A DNA stretch of 64,000 nucleotides, taken from Mesorhizobium sp. M2D.F.Ca.ET.226.01.1.1. GTDB lineage: Bacteria > Pseudomonadota > Alphaproteobacteria > Rhizobiales > Rhizobiaceae. Under the pieces are notes generated by a model, which had not been told where the DNA came from, ran no database searches, and was given only the letters and a program-made list of their open reading frames with translations. The stretch's first letter is position 1. Every line of letters begins with the position of its first letter. Below, in pieces: positions 17,559 to 25,726 of the stretch. A program made the translations under genes and the position numbers. The stretch spans positions 248,001 through 312,000 of the forward strand of contig NZ_RZOY02000007.1 of NCBI RefSeq assembly GCF_004022705.2, in the 5' to 3' direction.

Positions 17559-17574
17559 TTTGCGACACGTCGCA
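17559..17574. promoter_or_regulatory. TTTGCGAC/GTCGCA dyad upstream of DMGDH paralogue 1
   Basis: TGCGAC (17561-17566) and GTCGCA (17569-17574) pair with a 2-bp spacer, and TTTGCGAC (17559-17566) equals the half-site upstream of the AraC regulator at 8967. It lies 93-106 bp before the ATG at 17468, a typical distance for AraC activators. Confidence 0.55.
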
Positions 17575-17622
17575 GGTACGCCGCGACCCCGCGTCCGGAC
17601 TTGGCTCGGAATGGAATTCTGT

Positions 17623-18375
17623 TCAGGCGAAGGCCCAGATGTCCTCGGCCTGGAAGCCGACCTGGTAACCGGCGGTCTTGAGCTTGACCACAACCTGGCC
17701 GATCTCGGCGGCAGGCAGCGCGCCGACCTCTATCTTGATCATGCCGGGGCGGTAGCGCTCGAGGTCGAGCTGCTCGAATACCATCCAGTCGGCGCCTTCG
17801 CAGTCGACCAGGAAAGCGTCGATATGGCTGATGCCGTTGCGGTCGAGCAGCGTCTGCAAGGTCTCCGACGGCACCTCGATGTCCTTCAGGTGCGGCGCGA
17901 ACTTGTTGAAGTTGGCGTCCGCCTCGCCCCAGGCGTTCTTGCCCGACATCAGATTGGTGTCGGTCACCGAGGAGCAGCCGATGAACTCGATCGGCAGCGT
18001 GCCGGATTCGAGGGCCGCGGCATCGAAGGTATGGACGGTGATAGTGCCCTTGGTTTTGGTCACCGCCACCGGCTCGATGACGAAGCGCGTCGTATCCGGA
18101 TAATTGGCCCGCAGCCGCTTCTGGTTATAGGGGATCGGCTCGACCAGCATGGCGCGAGCCCCGGGGATCCGGTGCAGCCACGGCGTCACGTCGTCAAACA
18201 GCGCGCCGTCGCAGGCGCCGACATTGACCATCTGGAACGGCCGGCCGCCGAAGCGCGCTTTGAGCGCAGCCTTCGCAAGGAATTTCGTGCCGTGCAGCGC
18301 CGGTCCGCGATCGAGCAGGCCGGCCGGCAGACCGAGCGACAGAAGAATGCGCGCTAGGCTGGACAGCGAGCTCAT
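17623..18375 (-). CDS. FkbM-family SAM-dependent methyltransferase
   Basis: 250 residues from the ATG at 18375, overlapping the upstream stop as ATGA; the longer frame to 18855 is the neighbour's antisense. VNVGACDGALFDDV is the SAM-binding motif I, and IDAFLVDCEGADWMV is the family's acidic motif. FkbM enzymes O-methylate sugars or polyketides. As last gene of the pentose cassette it could O-methylate the transferred sugar. Confidence 0.85.
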   Translation of the reverse strand: MSSLSSLARILLSLGLPAGLLDRGPALHGTKFLAKAALKARFGGRPFQMVNVGACDGALFDDVTPWLHRIPGARAMLVEPIPYNQKRLRANYPDTTRFVIEPVAVTKTKGTITVHTFDAAALESGTLPIEFIGCSSVTDTNLMSGKNAWGEADANFNKFAPHLKDIEVPSETLQTLLDRNGISHIDAFLVDCEGADWMVFEQLDLERYRPGMIKIEVGALPAAEIGQVVVKLKTAGYQVGFQAEDIWAFA

Positions 18376-19604
18376 GACTTGTCTCCGGGAATGGCCTGCA
18401 GCGCCGTGCGATGCCCGCCAGGGCTCGCCGCTGCCCACAGTAACATCAGCGGCGCGGCGAGCAGCAGGAAGGATGGCAGGAGATTGGGGAAGTAGATGCG
18501 GGTGTCGTGGATCGGGAATACGGTGAACTTCGCCAGCACGCCAAGGACCAGCGCCGCAAGCAAAATGCCGGCGCGGCGGTCGAGCCGGAAGCCGGCGCGG
18601 TTCAAACCGAACCAGCCGGCCAGTGCCAGGACCGAGACACCGACCCAGCTGTTGATGGTGACGGCGCGAACCACCGAGGCGGCAAAGGCCTTGAGATAGG
18701 CCGTCATCGAGAACGGCGGTTCGAACCCGTCCATATTGTAATGCTGCTCGATGCTGGAGAACCACAGATGCGGCCACCAGCCCGGGTGTTGCGCCCAGTG
18801 CGAGATGGCGAAATAGGCGACAAAGGAAGCAACGAAACCGGCCAGTGCACCCCATGCCTTCTCACGGAAAGCGACGAGCAGCACGGCGAAGATGGCGAGG
18901 AAAACGATGTTGTCGGGCCTGGCCATGAAGGCCAGGAAGAGCAGGACCGCCGTCGCCGCCTCGCCCTTGCGCACATAGGCGAAGAGCCCGCCGATGAACA
19001 GCGCCGAGCATAGCAGATCAGGCGTAGAGGCCCGCGCCGCATCGCCGAAATCGGCCATGATCAGGATAGCGCCGACGACCGGCGCCAGCGCCAGCGCGCC
19101 TTCCGCGCGCAGCCAGGCGAGCGTGATGGCGCCGAACAACAGCACCGAGAAGACCTGAACCAGCCGCATCGCCTCCACAGGCGAGACGACGTGACTCAGG
19201 CTGGACAGGATCTCCGCATAGAGGAACTTGATCCGGTACATGCCGAGCAGTGAATGGAAGTCGGTGGCATTCTCCGCCATGTGGCTGCGGAAGCCACCGC
19301 CATCGTCGGTCAATGTCTTGTAGTCGCTGGCCGACACGCCAGCCTTGACCGCATTGTAGGCATAATCATGCAGCCCCTGCGGATCGGGATACGCGCCCTC
19401 CTCGGCGGTCGCCAGATAGGGCAGCATGTCCCAGTTGGCCTCGGGCATGAACCAGGCGGTCGCGGCTATCAGCAGGATATAGAGCGAGAAGGCGACCGCC
19501 CCGATCGATGCCGCCCATTTCGCGTAAGTCCCCTCACCCCACGCCAGGCCGGCGCCGGTCAACCGTTCCAGCGGATCAGTCGGAGCGGACGGCCTGGTCA
19601 GCAT
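18372..19604 (-). CDS. Polytopic membrane protein, GT-C glycosyltransferase-like
   Basis: 410 residues, about nine hydrophobic segments. After the first segment comes a loop with WDMLPYLATAEEGAYPD; GT-C enzymes have an acidic motif (often D/E-rich) in this first external loop. Bulk aromatic loop motifs (HPGWWPHLWFSSIEQHYNM) and RIYFPNLLPSFLLL follow, as in lipid-carrier glycosyltransferases. I infer a transferase using a polyprenyl-phosphate sugar, mainly from topology and neighbours; the family itself I do not recognise. Gap to the aminotransferase gene is 3 bp. Confidence 0.6.
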   Translation of the reverse strand: MLTRPSAPTDPLERLTGAGLAWGEGTYAKWAASIGAVAFSLYILLIAATAWFMPEANWDMLPYLATAEEGAYPDPQGLHDYAYNAVKAGVSASDYKTLTDDGGGFRSHMAENATDFHSLLGMYRIKFLYAEILSSLSHVVSPVEAMRLVQVFSVLLFGAITLAWLRAEGALALAPVVGAILIMADFGDAARASTPDLLCSALFIGGLFAYVRKGEAATAVLLFLAFMARPDNIVFLAIFAVLLVAFREKAWGALAGFVASFVAYFAISHWAQHPGWWPHLWFSSIEQHYNMDGFEPPFSMTAYLKAFAASVVRAVTINSWVGVSVLALAGWFGLNRAGFRLDRRAGILLAALVLGVLAKFTVFPIHDTRIYFPNLLPSFLLLAAPLMLLWAAASPGGHRTALQAIPGDKS

Positions 19605-19607
19605 CCG

Positions 19608-21083
19608 CTATTTACCGACCTGGCTTTTCACGAAATCCTTCACGATCGCCACGATGCCGCGCGACAACAGGCTGTCGAAGGCATCGACGAAGCGGTCGAC
19701 ATGCTCGCGCTGGCAGATCAGCGGCGGCTCGAGCCGGATGACGTTGCGGTTGTATTCGGTGAAGGCGACGAGCACGTCGTAGTCGCGCAAGAGCAGCGAC
19801 CCCGCGAAGCCCGAAAGCGAGCCCTTCAGCTTGTCGTCGAGCACGCTCACCACCGGTCTGAGCACCATCGGCAGGGTCTGCGAAAAATCGTGGAACTCGA
19901 GCCCGATCATGAAACCCTTGCCGCGCACGTCCTTGATGATCTTGGGGTATTTTTCCTTGAGCGCCTTGAGGCGCTGCAGAAGGTACTCGCCGGTCGAAGC
20001 GGCGTTGTCGATCAGCCCCTCGTCATAGAGGACATTGATGCCCTCGATCGCGGTGACGCAGGCCTCGCCCATGCCGCCGAAGGTCGCCATGGCGTGGATC
20101 ATCGCCGTCTTCGGCGTGCCATAGGCCTTCATATAGACGTCGCGCCTGGCGATCATGGCGCCGACCGCCGCTTTGCCGGCTCCCAGCGATTTCGCCAGCG
20201 CCGTCACATCCGGCACCACGCCGTAATGCTCGAAGGCGTAGAAGCGGCCCGAGCGGCCATAGCCGCATTGCACCTCGTCGGCCACCCACAGAACGCCATA
20301 GCGGTCGCAAAGTGCGCGCAGCTTCTGCCAATATTCGGCGGGCGCCTGGATGATGCCGCCGCCGCCCTGGATGGTTTCGAGCACAATGACGCCGATCTCC
20401 GGATCGCTCCTAAACAGCCGCTCGACGGCGTCGATGTCGGCGAAAGGCACGCGCACGACATTGTCTGCCACCTTGAAGTCGGCGCGGTAGAGCTGGCCGT
20501 CGGTGATCGCGAGCACGCCCTTGGTCTTGCCGTGGAAGGAATTCTCCGCATAGACGACCTTAGGCCGCTTCGGACCCGCCGCGCGCTCGGCGAGCTTCAC
20601 CGCCGCTTCCATGGCTTCCGAACCGGAGGATCCCAAAAACACCATGTCGAGGTCGCCCGGCGAGCATTTGGCGATGTTGTGCGCGAGCGCCGCCGCATAT
20701 TGCGACATGAAGGCGATCGCGATCTCCTGGCGCTTCTCCTCCTGGAATTTCTTGCGGGCGTCCAGGATGCGCGGATGGTTGTGGCCGAAGGCCAGCGAAC
20801 CGAAGCCGCCGAAGAAGTCGAGGATCTTGCGGCCGTTCTGGTCGATATAGAACATGCCCTCGGCGCGTTCGATCTTGACCTTGTGGAAGCCGAGCAGCTT
20901 CATGAAATGCAGCTGTCCGGGATTGAGATGCGTCTTGAACAGGTCGGTGATGCGGGCGACGTCCATCGCCTTGGCCTGCTCGACGCTGATCAGGTCGGGC
21001 TTGGCGATCGAAGCGGGCGACAGTGCCGGCGCTTCGACCAGCGTGCGCGCGCCTGTCTGTTCCGGCTTGGCCATGACAGTCAT
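19608..21083 (-). CDS. Class III PLP aminotransferase
   Basis: 491 residues; ribosome binding site GGGGAG 7 bp before the ATG. An extension of about 60 residues precedes the fold. LDFFGGFGSLAFGHNHP, GSSGSEAMEAAVKLAE, NSFHGKTKG, ADEVQCGYGRSG (269-280) and the PLP lysine K298 in LAKSLGAGKAAVGA are class III (ornithine/GABA) features. Such enzymes normally act on terminal aldehydes rather than ring ketones. In a cassette for a lipid-linked pentose, it could make an amino-sugar or an aminoalkyl group; this is inferred. Substrate not known. Confidence 0.9.
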   Translation of the reverse strand: MTVMAKPEQTGARTLVEAPALSPASIAKPDLISVEQAKAMDVARITDLFKTHLNPGQLHFMKLLGFHKVKIERAEGMFYIDQNGRKILDFFGGFGSLAFGHNHPRILDARKKFQEEKRQEIAIAFMSQYAAALAHNIAKCSPGDLDMVFLGSSGSEAMEAAVKLAERAAGPKRPKVVYAENSFHGKTKGVLAITDGQLYRADFKVADNVVRVPFADIDAVERLFRSDPEIGVIVLETIQGGGGIIQAPAEYWQKLRALCDRYGVLWVADEVQCGYGRSGRFYAFEHYGVVPDVTALAKSLGAGKAAVGAMIARRDVYMKAYGTPKTAMIHAMATFGGMGEACVTAIEGINVLYDEGLIDNAASTGEYLLQRLKALKEKYPKIIKDVRGKGFMIGLEFHDFSQTLPMVLRPVVSVLDDKLKGSLSGFAGSLLLRDYDVLVAFTEYNRNVIRLEPPLICQREHVDRFVDAFDSLLSRGIVAIVKDFVKSQVGK

Positions 21084-21105
21084 CTGAAAATCTCCCCTTC
21101 GACGC

Positions 21106-22113
21106 CTATTCGGCAGGCACGTGCTTGGTGGCGACGGCGTGGCCGTCCTTCTTGGCGCGGTATTCGCTATAGGCGGCGATCAGCATGTCCTCGTCGCGAT
21201 ATTGCGGCACCCAGCCGAGCTGGCGCTCGGCCTTGGACACGTCGAGCACGCATTCCTCGTCGGCGATCAGATATTGCTCCGGGTCCATGATCGGCATGTT
21301 GAGCAAATCGAGCAGGTCGAGCGTGCGCTTGACCGCCCAGCCGGGTGTCGGCAGCAGGATCGACTTCGAGCCGGCATGGCGGATGAGATCGCCCAGCAGC
21401 TTTTTCACCGGCGGCGGATTGAGCGAGCCGAGATTGTAGGCCTCGTTCGGCACGCCTGCCTTCCAGGCAGCGCGGGCGGCTTCGGCGCAGTCGAACACCG
21501 AGATGAACTGATAGGGATTCCGGCCCGAGCCGATCATCGGCACCGGCAGGTTCCAGTCGATCAGCTTGAACAGTTTTTCCAGGATGCCGAGGCGGCCGGG
21601 GCCGATGATCAGGCGCGGTCGGAACAGCGAGATCGACATGCCGCGCTTGCGCCATTCGGCGGCGAGTTCCTCGGTCTTCAGCTTCGACAGCCCGTATTCG
21701 CCAAGCGGCGAGACCGGATGGTCCTCGGTCATCGGCAGGACCACCGTGTGGCCGTAGATCATGTCGGTCGTGTAGTGGACGAGCCGCTGCGCACCGGCCT
21801 TGTCCATCGCCTGGATGATGTTCTCGGTGCCGTGGAAATTCACCGGGAAGAAGAAATCGTGCCGCTTGGCGCGCACCTGGATCGGCGACAGCATCTTGGC
21901 CGATAGGTTATAGACCATGTCGTCGGACTTGAGCCCGACAGCCGCGACCGAGGCCGGATCGGTGACGTCGCAGGTGATGAAGCGCACCGAGCGGTAATGC
22001 GGCAAGTCGCTCTTGGCGATATCGGCGACGACGACGTCCTCGCCATCGGCCACGAGCTTGGGGGCAAGGTGACGGCCGACGAAGCCGTCGCCGCCGAAAA
22101 TCACATGTCTCAT
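21106..22113 (-). CDS. Extended SDR, NAD-dependent epimerase/dehydratase family
   Basis: 335 residues. GGDGFVGRHL is the GxxGxxG nucleotide loop; TTDMIYG and the YGLSK catalytic Tyr/Lys pair are present (Y..xK). Length and ending fit sugar-nucleotide epimerases/reductases. It overlaps the SMR gene as ATGA. In mycobacterial arabinose synthesis a short SDR (DprE2) reduces the DprE1 product; this protein is of the extended SDR type, so the same job is possible but unproved. Confidence 0.85.
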   Translation of the reverse strand: MRHVIFGGDGFVGRHLAPKLVADGEDVVVADIAKSDLPHYRSVRFITCDVTDPASVAAVGLKSDDMVYNLSAKMLSPIQVRAKRHDFFFPVNFHGTENIIQAMDKAGAQRLVHYTTDMIYGHTVVLPMTEDHPVSPLGEYGLSKLKTEELAAEWRKRGMSISLFRPRLIIGPGRLGILEKLFKLIDWNLPVPMIGSGRNPYQFISVFDCAEAARAAWKAGVPNEAYNLGSLNPPPVKKLLGDLIRHAGSKSILLPTPGWAVKRTLDLLDLLNMPIMDPEQYLIADEECVLDVSKAERQLGWVPQYRDEDMLIAAYSEYRAKKDGHAVATKHVPAE

Positions 22114-22559
22114 CGAACGATCTCGCTTGTGCCGATCTTGCGGGGAGTGATGGAAGCGGTCTGCTCCTCATGTCCGCGCCCGCCCATTTCTCTGCCACTC
22201 TGGGCGATCAGGATCGTGCCGACGCAGATGCAGGCGATGCCGGCGATGCGCCAGCCGTTGAGGTCCTCGCGGAAGACGAAATAGGCAAAGATCGCCACGG
22301 CGACATAAGCCAGGCTGAGGAAGGGATAGGCGAAGCTGAGCTCGACCTTGGACAGCACGTAGAGATGCGACGCCATCGAGATGACGAAGGTGCACAGGCC
22401 AAGGAACACCCAGGGGCTGAACACGATCTGCAAAAGCTTGACGAGCGGATTGACGCCTTCGAATGAGATCGGTCCCATCGACATCATGCCCTGCTTCAGC
22501 ATCAGCTGTGCCGCCGCATTGGTCATGACCGTGAAGAGAATGAAGATTATGTATTTCAT
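22110..22559 (-). CDS. Small multidrug resistance/EamA-like membrane protein, possible sugar-lipid flippase
   Basis: 149 residues with four hydrophobic helices (YIIFILFTVMTNAAAQLMLK; WVFLGLCTFVISMASHLYVL; AYPFLSLAYVAVAIFAYFVF; IAGIACICVGTILIA). This is the SMR fold, with the NAAAQ..LK opening and SFAYPFLSL loop seen in ArnE/ArnF-like proteins. A GTG at 22568 is an alternative start. In the cassette it would flip a polyprenyl-phosphate sugar, as ArnEF does for aminoarabinose. An AT-rich 112-bp gap before it may hold a promoter. Confidence 0.75.
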   Translation of the reverse strand: MKYIIFILFTVMTNAAAQLMLKQGMMSMGPISFEGVNPLVKLLQIVFSPWVFLGLCTFVISMASHLYVLSKVELSFAYPFLSLAYVAVAIFAYFVFREDLNGWRIAGIACICVGTILIAQSGREMGGRGHEEQTASITPRKIGTSEIVR

Positions 22560-22680
22560 TGTTGCCACCCCGCCCTTGAGCGGTCCTATTACAAACCCGC
22601 AAATTTTTCGTGAAGTCGCGACAGTGTTTTGAGTGAACCAGTATTTAACACTTCGTCCACCGTGATTTACTCAAATTTTA

Positions 22681-24033
22681 TCATTCCGCGGCCTCGACAC
22701 TCCCTTGTCCGATATCCAGTTTCATGGCCGTCCTCGCCCAGAAGCTCGACATAAAAGCCGGATCGCGCAGCGCCTCCAGCCGCTGCCATTGCGGAAATGA
22801 CGCGGCGAATGTCTCAGCCCCCATCCGCGCGTCCTTGTAGGGATTGATCGCCCCGCCCGCCTCGACTGTGATGCGATCGAGCTCGGCGAGCAGCCGCAAC
22901 GTCCTTTCGCCCCGGTTGGGGAAATCGAGCGTCAGCGTGTAGCCAGGGCGCGGGAACGAGAGCTGCGCCGGCGAGCGGACGTCGCCGAAGCGCTTGAGCA
23001 CGGTCAGGAACGATCCCTGCCCCGCCCGCCGCGCCGCCTCGAGCAGCGCAGACACGATGCGGCGCGCATTGGCCGACGGCACCACGCTCTGATGCTGAAA
23101 AAGCCCGCGCGGCCCGTAGAGCCGGTTCCAGTCGCGAACGCCGTCGAGCGGAAAGAAGAAGCCTTGATACCCCGCCTGGCGCGGAACCGGGGACTTGCCC
23201 TTTTTCCAACGGTAGGCCGCGTTGAAGACAGTGAGGAACGGCCGGTTCAGAACGTTGAACGGCGGCTGCACCGGCACCGAAAGCCGGCTGCCGGCATTCG
23301 CGGCTGCGTGCGAGCCATGCTCGGCATGATTGCCGGTGAACAGAAGTCCTCGCCCGCGCCCATGGCCGCCGGCAAGCTGGTCGATCCAGGCGACGGCATA
23401 TTCGTTGTCCTGGTCGGCGGCCTCGGCGAGATCGAAGAATTCTCCGAGATCGCGAAACCGCGCGGCGCTTTCTATAATGTCGAGCGACGGCACCCGCATC
23501 AGCTTGATCGATGCCGACAGGATCAGTCCCGTCAGCCCCATGCCGCCGATCGTTGCGTTGAACAGGCGGAGATTGTCGGCCTGCGAGCAGCGATAGGTTC
23601 GGCCGTCGGACCGAAGCAGCGTCAGGGCCTCGACATGGTTGCCGAAGGTGCCGCGTCGATGATGGTTCTTGCCGTGCACATCGTTGGCGATCGCGCCGCC
23701 CAGCGTCACGAATTGGGTGCCCGGGACCACAGCCGGAAAGAAGCCATAGGGCGCGGCGTGAGCGATGATGTCGCAAAGCAGCGTGCCGGCCTCCGCTTCG
23801 ATCACGCCGGTCTCGGCGTTGAAGGAACGGATGCGATTGAGCGGCCGCATGTCGACCACCATGCCGGCATCGTTCTGGCAGCTGTCGCCATAGGAGCGTC
23901 CATTGCCGTAGCCGAGCAGCGATCCGGCTTTCGCTTCGCCGCGCTTAAGCAGGGCGATCGCCTCATCCGCTGGGATCGCCTTGCGCGCCGGCGGCGTCGC
24001 CCGTCCGAAGCTGCCGAAGCGCTTGGCGTCCAT
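22681..24033 (-). CDS. DprE1-like FAD-dependent polyprenyl-phosphoryl-ribose 2'-oxidase
   Basis: 450 residues from the ATG at 24033 (GGAGG 6 bp upstream; overlaps the upstream stop as ATGA). Close resemblance to mycobacterial DprE1: GYGNGRSYGDSCQN, DMRPLNRI, VVPGTQFVTLGGAIANDVHGKNHH (the HGKNHH block at 120-125), GMGLTGLI, RLYGPRG, AQLSFPRPGYTLTLDFP, NPYKDAR. DprE1 oxidises the 2'-hydroxyl of decaprenyl-phospho-ribose on the way to D-arabinose. The benzothiazinone-binding Cys387 of DprE1 corresponds to T368 here. Together with the next gene it supports D-arabinose-type donor synthesis. NoeP/NoeO-like proteins of Azorhizobium are comparable. Confidence 0.88.
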   Translation of the reverse strand: MDAKRFGSFGRATPPARKAIPADEAIALLKRGEAKAGSLLGYGNGRSYGDSCQNDAGMVVDMRPLNRIRSFNAETGVIEAEAGTLLCDIIAHAAPYGFFPAVVPGTQFVTLGGAIANDVHGKNHHRRGTFGNHVEALTLLRSDGRTYRCSQADNLRLFNATIGGMGLTGLILSASIKLMRVPSLDIIESAARFRDLGEFFDLAEAADQDNEYAVAWIDQLAGGHGRGRGLLFTGNHAEHGSHAAANAGSRLSVPVQPPFNVLNRPFLTVFNAAYRWKKGKSPVPRQAGYQGFFFPLDGVRDWNRLYGPRGLFQHQSVVPSANARRIVSALLEAARRAGQGSFLTVLKRFGDVRSPAQLSFPRPGYTLTLDFPNRGERTLRLLAELDRITVEAGGAINPYKDARMGAETFAASFPQWQRLEALRDPAFMSSFWARTAMKLDIGQGSVEAAE

Positions 24034-25466
24034 CACCAGCCTCCGGCGACGAGGAAGACCGCGCCGATGGCGACGACGATCTGGCTGCGCCAGTCGCGGA
24101 TGATGAAGACGACCGGATCATCATGCATCTCGTCGCGCCGGGCGAGGATCCAGACGCGCATCGTGAGATAGAGCACGATCGGGGCCAGCGGCCATATCAG
24201 CCAGGGATGCGGGTAGAGCTCGCGCACCGCCGGGCTGTCCATATAAAGCGCCAGCACCAGCGCCGAGGAGAAGGCCGACGCCATGCCGGCCTGTGCGACA
24301 ATTTCCTGGTCCTCGGTGCGGTAGCCGCGACCGGCGATGCGCTCGCCCGGCGGAATGGCCGTGGTTCGCAATTCGACGAAGCGCTTCACCAGCGCCAGCG
24401 AAAGGAAGAAGAAGATCGAGAAAGCGAGCAGCCAGAAGGAGACATCGACGCCGGTGGCGGCCGCGCCTGCCAGCACCCGGATCGTGTAGAGGCCGGCAAG
24501 CGTCAGCACATCGACCAGGAGCATGCGCTTGAACGACAGCGAATAGGCGGTGGTGACCGCCATGTAGCCGGCAAGCACGCCCAGGAATTCGATCGGAAGG
24601 AAAAGGCTCGCGGCGATGCCGATCGCGAGCAGCACGGCGATCGCGCCGATCCCGAACGGGATCGACAACGCGCCGCTGGCGAAGGGCCGGCTGCGCTTGG
24701 TCGGATGCTTGCGGTCGAGCGCGAGGTCGAAGAAATCGTTGAGGATGTAGATGGCGGACGCCACGGCGCTGAAGGACAGGAATGCCAGCAGGCACTCCCA
24801 GATCATGTTCGGATTGAAATATTCGTGCGAGAGCACCATCGGCACGGCGATCAGCGCGTTCTTCAGCCACTGATGCATGCGCAGCATCTTGACGTAGGTC
24901 CTCAGCGTCGGCTTCGGCGCCGGCACGGCCTCGGCCTGATGCGCCGCCTGCCAGTGCCGCGCGCTGCGGTCGGGCGCCACCACCAGCGCGTTGCGCGCGG
25001 CGTCGAATACTTTGAGGTCATGGCGGCTGTTGCCGGCATAATCGAAGCCCGCATCGCCATAGGCGGCGACAAGCGCTGCGCACTTACGGCCCGAGGTCAT
25101 GTTGTGCGGGCCGTCGGTCGCCAGCACGTGATCGAAAATGCCGAGATGCGCCGCGATCGCTTCCGCGAACTTGCGCGGCGTTCCCGTTGCCAGAACGAGC
25201 TGGCGCCCTTCGCGATGATCGTTCTGCAATCGCTCGAGCAGGTCCTGGCGATAGGGCAGCGAGGCCGGATCTATGTCGACGCGCCTGGCGATCTCCTGCT
25301 TCAGCCGCGCCGGGCCGCCGGTCAGCCAGAGCGGCAGCATAAAGAGATAGAGCGGATTCTTCTTGAGGAGGATGAACAGGCCTTCCCACAGAAGGTCGGT
25401 TGCAATCAGCGTGCCGTCGAGATCGACCGCAAGCGGAATTGCGTTCCTGTCCGACCTCGCGTCCAT
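24033..25466 (-). CDS. HAD phosphatase-UbiA prenyltransferase fusion, decaprenyl-phospho-ribose synthase-like (NoeC-like)
   Basis: 477 residues. N-terminal HAD domain (D15LDGT motif; LATGTPRKF; GNSRHD at 145-150), then a polytopic UbiA domain from about 190 with N243DFFDLALDRKHPTKRSRP carrying the NDxxDxxxD Mg/polyprenyl-phosphate motif. UbiA relatives without aromatic substrates transfer phosphoribose from PRPP to decaprenyl phosphate (Rv3806c); the fused HAD domain could remove the 5-phosphate, a step performed by a separate enzyme in mycobacteria. This gene and DprE1 are the first steps of the cassette. NoeC is a similar protein required for D-arabinosylation of Nod factors. Confidence 0.88.
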   Translation of the reverse strand: MDARSDRNAIPLAVDLDGTLIATDLLWEGLFILLKKNPLYLFMLPLWLTGGPARLKQEIARRVDIDPASLPYRQDLLERLQNDHREGRQLVLATGTPRKFAEAIAAHLGIFDHVLATDGPHNMTSGRKCAALVAAYGDAGFDYAGNSRHDLKVFDAARNALVVAPDRSARHWQAAHQAEAVPAPKPTLRTYVKMLRMHQWLKNALIAVPMVLSHEYFNPNMIWECLLAFLSFSAVASAIYILNDFFDLALDRKHPTKRSRPFASGALSIPFGIGAIAVLLAIGIAASLFLPIEFLGVLAGYMAVTTAYSLSFKRMLLVDVLTLAGLYTIRVLAGAAATGVDVSFWLLAFSIFFFLSLALVKRFVELRTTAIPPGERIAGRGYRTEDQEIVAQAGMASAFSSALVLALYMDSPAVRELYPHPWLIWPLAPIVLYLTMRVWILARRDEMHDDPVVFIIRDWRSQIVVAIGAVFLVAGGW

Positions 25467-25666
25467 TGCCCTGCCCCGATCAAGCGCAGGATCCTGAAAC
25501 TCCGATCTCGGAAAGGACCACGCGCCAATTCAACCCACGCCCTGTGCCGGCGTCCTCTGGTTGGATATAGCGGGAGATGACGCAGCGAACGTTAAAACGC
25601 CCGGTTGCAGCGCATTGTCATACCGGTTTTTCGGCGTCATCGTTAAGCGACGCCTACCCGAAACGA

Positions 25667-25693
25667 TAAAAGGCCGGACATCGGTCCGGCCTT
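25667..25693 (-). terminator. Rho-independent terminator of the small exported protein
   Basis: On the minus strand AAGGCCGGA and TCCGGCCTT (25670-25678 and 25685-25693) pair around a 6-nt loop and are followed by TTTTATCGTTT. It is 33 bp after the stop of the gene at 25727. The rest of the gap to 25466 shows nothing else clear. Confidence 0.88.
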
Positions 25694-25726
25694 GGCCAAT
25701 CCTGCAACGCCAACTCGTGGCGAGGC

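Noticed and set aside
19608..21083. Hopanoid aminotransferase HpnO
   Set aside because: Same broad class, but no hopanoid genes nearby and no specific motif recalled; kept as a comparison only.
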